Assembly (NCBI RefSeq): GCF_934668725.1
Contig: NZ_CAKUOF010000002.1
Location: forward strand, 62,001-126,000
Source: an uncultured Dysgonomonas sp.
GTDB taxonomy: Bacteria; Bacteroidota; Bacteroidia; Bacteroidales; Dysgonomonadaceae
DNA: 64,000 nt
Direction: 5' to 3'
The first letter of the stretch is position 1; the number at the start of each line of letters is the position of its first letter. This document shows, one piece after another, positions 1 through 7,632 of the stretch. The notes under the pieces were generated by a model, which had not been told where the DNA came from, did no database searches, and saw only the letters and a program-made list of their open reading frames with translations. The position numbers were made by a program, and so were the translations under genes.

Positions 1-583
1 TTACTAAAAAGAACATCGAACTGAAAACCATAGCATATAAAGTAAGTTTAGAACCTGCCATATTGCGTATGCTCGATTTGTTAACTATAACAATATAAAG
101 AGCATACATAAATGCTGATAGTAGCAGAAGCCCAACACCAAAAGGGTTGAGTGTTGTGCCGTTTTCGCCTTTGTATAATAAGGACACTCCTAAAAATGCG
201 ATAACAATAGCCAACTGTGATATCTCAGGGATTTTCTCTTTAAAAAGAACAGCCATCAACAGAGCTACAAATACCGGATAGAGAAAAAGTATAGTAGCGG
301 CTGTACCTACTGCCAGATATTGATATCCCCAGAATAGGCACTGTGCTGATAATGCAAATAATACACCAAGTGAGATTAAGGGTAACAGGTCTTTTCGTGT
401 TATTGCAAAAGATTCTTTTTTGAAAAGCATCATTATGGCAATCAGTAATGATGTACAGGTAAATCGATAAAATAACAACGAGTCATAAAGCATTCCCTTT
501 CCCAGTATGGGAATGGCAAATAAAGGTATCAAACCATATGTGGATGATGACAAACAACCCCAAAAATAACCTTTAACTTTCAT
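1..583 (-). CDS. EamA/DMT-family transporter, partial (C-terminus outside window)
   Basis: Reverse-strand reading frame beginning at the ATG at 583 (MKVKGYFWGC...) and open to the window edge, so about 194 residues are visible and the C-terminus is missing. It is a run of hydrophobic helices with short loops. The arrangement, including a helix pair around LAVGTAATILFLYP, is typical of the first EamA repeat of drug/metabolite-superfamily permeases, which export small metabolites across the inner membrane. The substrate cannot be told. A TACATTTG -7 box lies about 50 bp upstream. No operon partner is visible. Confidence 0.8.
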   Translation of the reverse strand, partial: MKVKGYFWGCLSSSTYGLIPLFAIPILGKGMLYDSLLFYRFTCTSLLIAIMMLFKKESFAITRKDLLPLISLGVLFALSAQCLFWGYQYLAVGTAATILFLYPVFVALLMAVLFKEKIPEISQLAIVIAFLGVSLLYKGENGTTLNPFGVGLLLLSAFMYALYIVIVNKSSIRNMAGSKLTLYAMVFSSMFFLV

Positions 584-634
584 CTCTTTACCTTAACAGC
601 TAAGTGCAATATTATATATCTCCGATTTGGAATG

Positions 635-642
635 CAAATGTA
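635..642 (-). promoter_or_regulatory. Candidate -7 box for the EamA transporter gene
   Basis: Read on the minus strand this is TACATTTG, a match to the Bacteroidetes TAnnTTTG element, 52 bp upstream of the start codon. No clear -33 TTTG was found. Confidence 0.4.
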
Positions 643-709
643 TGATTTCTTTGAGATTCCAATCATTGAATTAATAAAATTTTTTGAATATATTATATGT
701 TCTGTTTTA

Positions 710-1130
710 CTAACGCACCCTTTGGGTTTGTTTTTCATTTTGTCTTGATACAAAACGAAACAAAAGATCAAGACTGAGCCTTTTGCCCGACCCGCTTAGG
801 ACTCGAAAGCTAAAACAAAAGAAAACATTTACTATTGATATCCTTTTGTTTCTTAACGCTTTCTTCACCCTGCGGGTACCCTGTGCAACCGACAAGGTCG
901 GGAAGCCTGACGGATAAAAGCCATTTGCGTGCGTCAGCCCCAGTGCATCAGAGGCACAGCCGTTGGCTGACAAGCGAAGCAGGCGTAAAACTAAACGTGC
1001 CGACAGGCAGTAGGTTTAGTTTAGCCTGTAAGCTTTAGGTCAGACAGGCGAGCCACGCAGCACAAAGCCTTTTTGATTCCTTTTGCGGATTTGGGCAAAA
1101 GGAATACAAGCAATCTTCGATTGTGCGTAG
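710..1130 (+). repeat. 421-bp interspersed repeat, copy 1 (full length)
   Basis: This is one of three copies of the same sequence in the window. It starts CTAACGCACCC and ends TGTGCGTAG, so the ends form a short imperfect inverted repeat (CTA(A)CGCAC). Each end carries a small hairpin: ACCC-TTT-GGGT on the left and CAATC-TTC-GATTG on the right. The inside is more GC-rich than the surroundings and has several further inverted repeats. It has no convincing coding capacity; the short frames across it are not gene-like. Copy 2 has exactly the same length. It is probably a non-autonomous mobile or structured repeat. Confidence 0.85.
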
Positions 1131-1227
1131 TTAAATAAGCGTTAGAAAAACAAAAGATATAATATCAACTACAGATGGGGACAATTTATAATTGACTAGG
1201 ATGTATTCTTTATTACAAAATAGTATG

Positions 1228-1235
1228 TATCTTTG
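1228..1235 (+). promoter_or_regulatory. Candidate -7 box for the methyltransferase gene, with a long leader
   Basis: TATCTTTG matches the Bacteroidetes TAnnTTTG element. It would give a leader of about 190 nt before the start at 1434. No -33 element is obvious. Confidence 0.4.
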
Positions 1236-1278
1236 CACTATGACACGTAATTTATTAAAATCGGATTTGGTGTAATAA

Positions 1279-1340
1279 ACAATCTGTTCTTCTGATACAG
1301 ATTGTCCCTTCGTTAGCTCTCGGATAATTCCTTTTGAGAG
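1279..1340 (+). promoter_or_regulatory. Two-hairpin leader upstream of the methyltransferase
   Basis: ACAATCTGT (1279-1287) pairs perfectly with ACAGATTGT (1297-1305). CTCTC (1317-1321) can pair with GAGAG (1336-1340). These lie in the predicted leader. They match no riboswitch class that I recognise, and regulation is only inferred. Confidence 0.3.
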
Positions 1341-1433
1341 TATTTCTCTATTATTATAATTTTAGTTTTTTATCTGCGTACAATGATAATAGCATCGTTA
1401 TGTTTTACATCGTATGCAAAATACATTACAACA

Positions 1434-2213
1434 ATGAGTAACGAAAATATTACAACTATTCATGAATTCGATTTTAATTTAATCTGTGAATTCTTTTTAA
1501 ATACCGAACGACAAGGACCCGGAAGTCCCGAAATAACCCTTAAAGCATTGAGCTTTATAGATAATCTTACTGATAGATCTCTTATAGCCGATATTGGTTG
1601 CGGAACTGGTGGTCAGACTATGGTATTGGCTCAGCAGGCACCCGGACGTATTACTGGTTTCGATCTTTTTCCGGCATTTATTGATCGGTTCAATACTAAT
1701 TCCGGTGAGCTGAATCTACAGGATAGGGTAAAAGGCGTTGTCTGTTCGATGGACAATCTTCCTTTTCAGAATGAAGAGTTGGATTTGATCTGGTCGGAAG
1801 GAGCAATTTATAATATCGGTTTTGAACGTGGATTGAACGAGTGGCGTAAGTTTCTCAAGACAGGCGGCTATATCGCTGTTACCGAAAGTTCGTGGTTGAC
1901 CGACAAACGTCCTGCCGAAATTGAGAATTACTGCATGCCGCATTTTCCGGAAATGAATACTATTTCCAATAAAGTAGCCCAGATAGAAAAGGCAGGGTAT
2001 ATGCCTGTTGCAACCTTTACTCTGCCTACAACCTGTTGGACGGATCATTATTTTACTCCAATGATTAGGGCACAAGAGATGTTTCTTGATAAATATGCAG
2101 GAAATAAAACTGCTGAAAAATTTGTAGAACTTCAACGTTACGATGCGGAAATATATCGTAAGTATAACGAATTCTATGGCTATGTATTCTACATCGCAAA
2201 AAAGATCAGGTAA
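1434..2213 (+). CDS. Class I SAM-dependent methyltransferase
   Basis: 259 residues from the chosen ATG (MSNENITTIHEFDF). An in-frame ATG 51 bp upstream would add a 17-residue hydrophobic stretch that does not fit a soluble enzyme. Motif I of the Rossmann methyltransferase fold is clear (ADIGCGTGGQT, about residues 60-70), followed by the acidic GFDLF motif that binds SAM ribose and a later DLIWSEGAIYNIGF post-motif region. It is a cytoplasmic stand-alone gene with a long leader, ending at a strong bidirectional terminator. Similar proteins are common in Bacteroidales, but the methyl acceptor is unknown. Confidence 0.9.
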   Translation: MSNENITTIHEFDFNLICEFFLNTERQGPGSPEITLKALSFIDNLTDRSLIADIGCGTGGQTMVLAQQAPGRITGFDLFPAFIDRFNTNSGELNLQDRVKGVVCSMDNLPFQNEELDLIWSEGAIYNIGFERGLNEWRKFLKTGGYIAVTESSWLTDKRPAEIENYCMPHFPEMNTISNKVAQIEKAGYMPVATFTLPTTCWTDHYFTPMIRAQEMFLDKYAGNKTAEKFVELQRYDAEIYRKYNEFYGYVFYIAKKIR

Positions 2214-2230
2214 TTTTTTAGTATAATAAA

Positions 2231-2266
2231 AAAAGAGTTGATTAGATATTTCTAATCAACTCTTTT
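2231..2266. terminator. Bidirectional intrinsic terminator
   Basis: Perfect 16-bp stem AAAAGAGTTGATTAGA / TCTAATCAACTCTTTT with a 4-nt loop and A/T tracts on both sides. It lies between the convergent methyltransferase and yjdM genes. Confidence 0.85.
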
Positions 2267-2291
2267 GCTTTAAATATGAGGAGTTTAATTC

Positions 2292-2624
2292 TTATCCTTT
2301 TTTCAGAAAGCATGTTTTTAGAACGATGCTCGATCCGTCTATTTTACAATCTACTTCTTCCGGATTTTCGGTCAGTCTGATACTCTTTACTTTTGTACCT
2401 CTTTTTATGACCATCGACGAACCTTTTACTTTCAGATCTTTGATAACCGTTACCGCATCACCATCGATAAGCTCCGTTCCGTTGCTGTCTCGTGGCGTGT
2501 CGTCTGCTTCTACATCATTGCCATCAGTAGTCCACTCGTAACTGCAATCGGGACAGATATATACTGTGCCGTCGAAATACGTATTTTCCATGTCACACTG
2601 TGGACAATTGGGTGCTTCTGCCAT
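2292..2624 (-). CDS. yjdM: PhnA/YjdM family zinc-ribbon protein
   Basis: 110 residues, the usual length of the PhnA (YjdM) family. The N-terminus has two CxxC knuckles (CPQCDMENTYFDGTVYICPDC, residues 7-27), which form a zinc ribbon. The C-terminal half (LIDGDAVTVIKDLKVKG, then GTKVKSIRL) is the conserved PhnA beta-barrel domain. The family was named for alkylphosphonate use in E. coli, but that role is not supported and the true function is unknown. It is monocistronic with its own TATCTTTG -7 box about 33 bp upstream. Confidence 0.93.
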   Translation of the reverse strand: MAEAPNCPQCDMENTYFDGTVYICPDCSYEWTTDGNDVEADDTPRDSNGTELIDGDAVTVIKDLKVKGSSMVIKRGTKVKSIRLTENPEEVDCKIDGSSIVLKTCFLKKG

Positions 2625-2657
2625 TCTCTTTAAGTTTTAGTTAATTAATAAGAACTA

Positions 2658-2665
2658 CAAAGATA
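2658..2665 (-). promoter_or_regulatory. Candidate -7 box for yjdM
   Basis: Minus-strand TATCTTTG, an exact TAnnTTTG match, 34 bp upstream of the yjdM start. Confidence 0.5.
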
Positions 2666-2708
2666 AGGTAAATAAGGCTTCAAGACAAATGAGGTATATA
2701 CCGAGTGA

Positions 2709-4016
2709 TTATTCGAATAATTTCATTAAATCCAATTCCGCCCAATAGATGTGTGTGTATCCTGCAATCGTGTTCTTATATCTAATCAGTTTGGTATCTA
2801 CTTGCATTCCTTTGGCATTATGAATTTGAGTGACAGATGACAGATTATTTTCAGGATCTTCTGTTTTAGAATAATGAAATTCGTGTCCTTTGATAGCTTG
2901 TCCGTTGTAATTAAACGAGCGATAGCCTAATTTCAATTTCATGTGCTGCATCGTTGCCTTTTGTTTCAGAATATTTACCATCGGATATTCCACCCCGTCT
3001 TTATCGGCAATAGAAGTACATAAATACATCATACCCCCACATTCGGCAATGAGTTTACCCTCGTTTTCTATATAGGAGTTAATACTTTCCAGCATCGGCT
3101 TATTAGAGCTTAATTCCGATAGATATAACTCAGGATATCCTCCCGGAAGATATACCAGATCGGAATGTGATGGTAAATTTTTATCAGTAATAGGACTGAA
3201 AAAAGTTATAGAACCTAGATTTCTTAGGTATTCGATATTTTCGTGATAGATGAAATTGAATGCCTCGTCATAGGCGACCGAAATATTCAGGTTACCTTTC
3301 TCGGTCTTTGCCTCTTTCGATATATATTGAGGTCTTTCTGTTGAAGTTATCTCGAGTAATCGATCAACATTGATATGCTTTTCGATAAGGTCTGCAACCT
3401 TATTCGCAAACTCATCAAAAATAAATTCTTTTTCGATATTTAAACCCAGATGGCGGGAGGGGATTTCTACATTTGTATCTTTTGGTAAATAGCCGAGAGC
3501 TTCGAGTCCCACATCTTGACAGGCATCTTTCAGATAGCTGTAATGGCTTTCGGACGCAACAAAGTTGAAGATAACACCTACTACGTTTATTCCTTTATAA
3601 AAGTTCTTAAATCCATACAATAAAGCTGCCGAAGAATAAGCCATCGATTTGGCATTGATAACCAAAACTACAGGCAGATCGAGTAATTCGGCTATTTGTG
3701 CACTGCTGCCTTCCATTCGGTCGTAACCATCGTATAAACCCATAACCCCTTCGACAATGCATGCTTCTTTGTCCGAAGCATATTTGGCATATATTGATTT
3801 TACATGATCGGACGACGATAGAAATACATCGAGATTTATAGAATGATTACCCGAAGCTAGATCGTGGTATTTGGTATCTATATAATCAGGGCCGCACTTA
3901 AAAGGTTGGGTTCTTAGTTTTCTGTTTTTCAGAGCTCTGAGTAATCCCAATGTAACGGTTGTTTTGCCCGATCCCGAGGTTGTAGCGGATATTAATAGAC
4001 GAGATAGCTTATCCAT
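2709..4016 (-). CDS. cbiA: Cobyrinate a,c-diamide synthase (CbiA/CobB)
   Basis: 435 residues, normal family length. It amidates the a and c side chains of cobyrinic acid, using glutamine and ATP. The N-terminal dethiobiotin-synthetase-like domain has a P-loop (TTSGSGKTT, residues 12-20) and the CGPDYID motif (41-47). The C-terminal class I glutamine amidotransferase-like domain has PGGYPELY (291-298) and the nucleophile Cys326 in AECGGMM. It is divergent from the btuB operon. Its own -7 box (4127-4134) lies between it and the riboswitch. The 110-nt leader shows no cobalamin riboswitch, so it may escape the control seen on its neighbours. Confidence 0.97.
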   Translation of the reverse strand: MDKLSRLLISATTSGSGKTTVTLGLLRALKNRKLRTQPFKCGPDYIDTKYHDLASGNHSINLDVFLSSSDHVKSIYAKYASDKEACIVEGVMGLYDGYDRMEGSSAQIAELLDLPVVLVINAKSMAYSSAALLYGFKNFYKGINVVGVIFNFVASESHYSYLKDACQDVGLEALGYLPKDTNVEIPSRHLGLNIEKEFIFDEFANKVADLIEKHINVDRLLEITSTERPQYISKEAKTEKGNLNISVAYDEAFNFIYHENIEYLRNLGSITFFSPITDKNLPSHSDLVYLPGGYPELYLSELSSNKPMLESINSYIENEGKLIAECGGMMYLCTSIADKDGVEYPMVNILKQKATMQHMKLKLGYRSFNYNGQAIKGHEFHYSKTEDPENNLSSVTQIHNAKGMQVDTKLIRYKNTIAGYTHIYWAELDLMKLFE

Positions 4017-4062
4017 ATAAAAGTATAATAAGTAACGTTAAATATTTGGCATTGTATTTTAT

Positions 4063-4091
4063 AAGCATAAAAGCACCAGGTTATTATGCTT
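4063..4091. other. Hairpin in the cbiA leader
   Basis: AAGCATAA (4063-4070) pairs with TTATGCTT (4084-4091) over a 13-nt loop. It lies between the cbiA start and its candidate -7 box. No known RNA class is recognised. Confidence 0.3.
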
Positions 4092-4126
4092 TTCGAAGTA
4101 ACAAAAGGTCTTCGGATTAAGGTTTA

Positions 4127-4134
4127 CAAAAATA
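4127..4134 (-). promoter_or_regulatory. Candidate -7 box for cbiA
   Basis: Minus-strand TATTTTTG, an exact TAnnTTTG match, 110 bp upstream of cbiA and divergent from the btuB riboswitch promoter. Confidence 0.4.
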
Positions 4135-4219
4135 TAAAATCTATATCATAAACTGCATCTATCATACTATTTGTTTTATTTATTTTTCTGAATACAGTCT
4201 CTCTAAAATAGATTAAAAG

Positions 4220-4227
4220 TATCTTTG
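4220..4227 (+). promoter_or_regulatory. Candidate -7 box for the B12 operon
   Basis: TATCTTTG, an exact TAnnTTTG match, placed just before the riboswitch as expected for a transcript that begins with the aptamer. Confidence 0.55.
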
Positions 4228-4232
4228 CAATC

Positions 4233-4412
4233 GTTACGGTGATGCTGTGAGACGCTCGTCTCTCGCATTTAAAAGGGAATTCGGTCAGAATCCGAAACAG
4301 TGCCCGCTACTGTGAACTCTTTAAAATTTTGAACAATTCTTTAGCCACTGTTCTAGCGAATGAATGGGAAGGCGTTCAAAACAGAGTGAGTCAGGAAACC
4401 TGCCTAACAAAC
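4233..4412 (+). promoter_or_regulatory. Cobalamin riboswitch 1 (btuB operon)
   Basis: The order of conserved blocks matches the B12 (AdoCbl-type) aptamer: GGTGATGCTGTGAG near the 5' end, AAAAGGGAA, the core AACAGTGCCCGCTACTGTGA, and the closing B12 box GAGTCAGGAAACCTGCC. It lies about 60 nt upstream of the btuB-like gene. The whole downstream operon is therefore expected to be repressed when B12 is plentiful. The expression platform was not resolved. Confidence 0.96.
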
Positions 4413-4474
4413 CAGTTATTTACATATTCTCGGGGTCAAGAATATTTTTATAAACAATTTATTTTCATTCTTAA

Positions 4475-6649
4475 ATGAGAAAGAAACTATTGCTGACGGC
4501 ACTGGGGTGCTGTGTAGTAAGCGTTGCTTTGGCTCAGATGACTTTGCAAGGAAAAGTTGTTGATGAGGAAGGGCAACCTGTTTTATGTGCAACGGTACGT
4601 TTGGAGAAAACTACAATCGGTGCAGTGACTAATGACAAGGGCGAATTTGTATTCAAAGATGTGCCCAATGGTAACTATGTAATGAGAACAAGCCGTATGG
4701 ACTTCGAGACTCAAAAGCAAAATGTAAACCAGACGGATAGGAATATGCTTATCCGATTAAAAAAATCCTATTTAAATCTCAATGAAGTAGTTGTTACCGG
4801 AACTGGAACCTATCACCGCTTGAAAGACACCCCCGTTCCTGTTGAAGTAATCACAGCGAAAGAAATTGCGAGTACAGGTGCACTCAACTTTGAAGATGCT
4901 CTGGCAGCCCTATCAACATCTATTACCACCAAAGGGGCTTATAATATTGTAATGAATGGGCTTCGTAACAAACAAATTCTGATTTTGGTTGATGGCAAGC
5001 GTTTGGCCGGTGATGTAGGTGGTGATAACGACTTGGAACGTATCGACATCAGTAATATCAAACGCATAGAGGTGGTAAAAGGAGGAGCTTCGTCTCTTTA
5101 CGGATCAGAGGCAATGGGAGGTGTTATTAATATTATAACTAATACGTCTCAAAGCTCGATGGATATTGTTTCCGCTACCCGCATATCTAAATACGGTCAA
5201 TTTAATCAGAATGTAAATGTCGGTTTTAAAGTGGGTAAAGTTATGTCACAGACCACTTATCAGCGTAGACAAACCGAAGGTTGGCAATTGAGTCCGTATG
5301 AAATAAAAACATTGACAAAGCCTACTCGTGATACTTTGGTCGAAACAGGAAAACAAGCTATGGCTGCTTATCACTCGAATACCGTTTCACAAAAGTTTAT
5401 GTATAACCCCACCAAGAGGTCATCTATTTATACCAAAGGAGTTTATTTTGATAAGAAAACAGATCGTCCTTATGCTGACTATGCATATGATATGTTTTAC
5501 AAAGATTATAATTTTGCTTTAGGAGGCGATTATCATTTCAGAAAGCATATCAATTACATCACTTTCGACAGCTATTTTGATAATTACGAATACTATAAAG
5601 ATTACCTCAAAAAGTCAGCAAAGTTTGAAGCCGGAGACCGAGATCTAACCAAGCGTCAACGTCTTTTTAATACCACCTTAAAAGGAGTATTCAGCGTGGG
5701 TGAAAATCACAAACTGAATACGGGTTTGGATTTTATGAATGAGTATATGAAAAACCCTGAGAGTCTTGCCGAATCTAAATCTGCATATACTATGGCTCTT
5801 TATGCTCAGGATGAAATGAAAGTAATAGAGCGTTTATCGATAGTTGCCGGATTCCGTTTGCTTCATCACGAGACATTCAAGAATAAGTTTACTCCTAAGG
5901 CTTCGGTTATGTATGCTTTGGATCATTTCAATTTCAGAGCCTCATATGCAATGGGCTTCAGAGCCCCCAACTTACAGGAGCTCTATTATGATAAAATATC
6001 AGGCAGTATGGTTAGCCAAGGTAATATCAATCTGAAACCCGAACGATCGAATTATTTCTCATTGAATACCGAATACATCAGCGATCATTTTACATTTTCG
6101 GTAACTGGCTATATAAATAATATAAAAGATATTATCGACAGACAATTACAGCCGCTTACCCCTGAAGATGAGGGCGGAGGAGTTAAAACTCGTTATATGT
6201 ATAATAACGTATCGAAGGCTCGTACACAGGGAGTTGATGTAGCAATAAATACTTTTCTGGGCGTTGGTTTTTCGATAGGTGCTAATTACAGTTATTTGGA
6301 TGCTCGCAATAGAATGGATAACAAACCTCTATTCGGGTCGAGCCGTCATACAGGGATCTTGAATGCAAACTGGATGAGGGAATGGAAAAATTACCGTTTG
6401 AATGTGAACCTGAATAGTCGTTTACAAAGCGAGACATACTACACGGATATGAATGCACGCCCTTTTCAATTGTGGAATTTGGCAACAAGCCACCTTTTTA
6501 CAGGTTCTAAAAATCTGATTTTTGAGCCCGGACTGGGAATTGATAACATATTCAACTTTAGAGACGAAAAACCCTTCGGTAGTAAATATGCAACTACCTC
6601 ATCAGGTAGAACCATATATGCAAGTTTAACCTTAAAGTTCAAGAAATAA
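4475..6649 (+). CDS. btuB: TonB-dependent outer membrane corrinoid receptor, BtuB-like
   Basis: 724 residues. An N-terminal signal peptide (about residues 1-20, ending VALAQ) is followed by a CarboxypepD_reg-like domain (about 23-100) typical of Bacteroidetes receptors. Next come a TonB plug (about 105-215, with ILVDGKRLAGDVGG and GGASSLYGSEAMGGVINI) and a beta-barrel ending in the aromatic-rich strand TIYASLTLKFKK. It is the first gene after a cobalamin riboswitch, which points to uptake of B12 or related corrinoids. The stop codon shares one base with the start of cbiK. No BtuG-type lipoprotein follows it here. Confidence 0.93.
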   Translation: MRKKLLLTALGCCVVSVALAQMTLQGKVVDEEGQPVLCATVRLEKTTIGAVTNDKGEFVFKDVPNGNYVMRTSRMDFETQKQNVNQTDRNMLIRLKKSYLNLNEVVVTGTGTYHRLKDTPVPVEVITAKEIASTGALNFEDALAALSTSITTKGAYNIVMNGLRNKQILILVDGKRLAGDVGGDNDLERIDISNIKRIEVVKGGASSLYGSEAMGGVINIITNTSQSSMDIVSATRISKYGQFNQNVNVGFKVGKVMSQTTYQRRQTEGWQLSPYEIKTLTKPTRDTLVETGKQAMAAYHSNTVSQKFMYNPTKRSSIYTKGVYFDKKTDRPYADYAYDMFYKDYNFALGGDYHFRKHINYITFDSYFDNYEYYKDYLKKSAKFEAGDRDLTKRQRLFNTTLKGVFSVGENHKLNTGLDFMNEYMKNPESLAESKSAYTMALYAQDEMKVIERLSIVAGFRLLHHETFKNKFTPKASVMYALDHFNFRASYAMGFRAPNLQELYYDKISGSMVSQGNINLKPERSNYFSLNTEYISDHFTFSVTGYINNIKDIIDRQLQPLTPEDEGGGVKTRYMYNNVSKARTQGVDVAINTFLGVGFSIGANYSYLDARNRMDNKPLFGSSRHTGILNANWMREWKNYRLNVNLNSRLQSETYYTDMNARPFQLWNLATSHLFTGSKNLIFEPGLGIDNIFNFRDEKPFGSKYATTSSGRTIYASLTLKFKK

Positions 6650-7575
6650 TGAAGAACCTTTTGATTATATTATTCGCTTTTTTTGCAGTAGTAAATGTAT
6701 CGGCACATGGAGGTAAAAACTATGAACATTCCGATATCTTTAAAAACCTGCAACCTCAAGATAAAGTAGCCATATTGATGGTACACTTTGGAACTACCCA
6801 CAACGATACACGTGCTTTAACAATAGATGCACTGAATGAAAAGGCTCAAGCTCAGTTTCCTGATGTAGAATTGCGTGAAGCATATACGGCACGTATAGTT
6901 ATCAAGCGGTTAGGCGAAAGAGGGATTGTAAAACAAAAACCTGTAGATGTTTTGACTCAGTTGCAAAAAGAGGGATATACCCATATTCTGGTACAACCTT
7001 CTACTATTATTGATGGTGTTGAGATGGAATCTTTAGAGAAAGATATTGTCTCAGTACAACCTCAATTCAAAGAAATCAGAATCGGTGATCCATTATTATA
7101 CAGCCCCGAAGATTATGAAAAATTGATTGATGTATTAACCAAAAATCAAGATAGCGAAACCGCTTATGTGTGGATAGGCCATGGAACTTATGATTCTAAT
7201 ACGGCTCAATATGCAATGCTCGATTATATGCTAAAAGCAAAAGGACATAAAAATTGTTTTGTCGGAACCATTGAAGGTTATCCTTCTTACGATGATATGT
7301 TACTGCAATTAACAGCATCAGGATTAAAAAAAGTACAACTTGTACCACTTATGTTTGTTGCCGGTGAGCATGCCAAAAATGACATTGCCGAAGACTGGAA
7401 AACCGCTCTTGAGCAAGAAGGCTATTCGGTGGATGTGAAAATGGAAGGTTTGGGACAAAACCCAGAAGTACAGGATTTATACATTACGCATTTGAAGTTT
7501 ATAGCAGGACATCGTAAAATTGGTATTCTGGAAAAAAAATTCATCTACGAAATTACCGGAGAAAAGATGGAGTAG
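6649..7575 (+). CDS. cbiK: CbiK-type sirohydrochlorin cobaltochelatase with signal peptide
   Basis: 308 residues. A clear N-terminal signal peptide (MKNLLIILFAFFAVVNVSA) is followed by a class II chelatase of the CbiK family. Residues at the positions of the Desulfovibrio CbiK metal ligands are kept: His178 (IGHGTY), Glu209 (TIEGYP) and His241 (GEHAKND). HFGT is at His46. CbiK normally inserts Co(II) into sirohydrochlorin in the cytoplasm. Exported forms are known in Desulfovibrio, and a related Porphyromonas haem-binding protein (IhtB) acts at the cell surface. The export signal and the neighbouring TonB receptors suggest a periplasmic role in metal or tetrapyrrole capture, but biosynthesis is not excluded. 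Confidence 0.92.
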   Translation: MKNLLIILFAFFAVVNVSAHGGKNYEHSDIFKNLQPQDKVAILMVHFGTTHNDTRALTIDALNEKAQAQFPDVELREAYTARIVIKRLGERGIVKQKPVDVLTQLQKEGYTHILVQPSTIIDGVEMESLEKDIVSVQPQFKEIRIGDPLLYSPEDYEKLIDVLTKNQDSETAYVWIGHGTYDSNTAQYAMLDYMLKAKGHKNCFVGTIEGYPSYDDMLLQLTASGLKKVQLVPLMFVAGEHAKNDIAEDWKTALEQEGYSVDVKMEGLGQNPEVQDLYITHLKFIAGHRKIGILEKKFIYEITGEKME

Positions 7576-7632
7576 GGTCATCGACCCTTTTTATAAAAAG
7601 TATAGTAGATATCCCAAACATATAAGGAAATC

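Noticed and set aside
710..973. Reading frames of 60-90 codons across the interspersed repeat (and similar ones in copies 2 and 3)
   Set aside because: They follow the repeat, not a gene. They overlap on both strands, are not kept intact between copies, and have no start signals.
710..1130. The interspersed repeat as a classical REP/BIME element with GTAG-type foot
   Set aside because: A GTAG does occur at one end, but on the wrong side of the hairpin for the classical REP layout, and no RAYT transposase is in the window.
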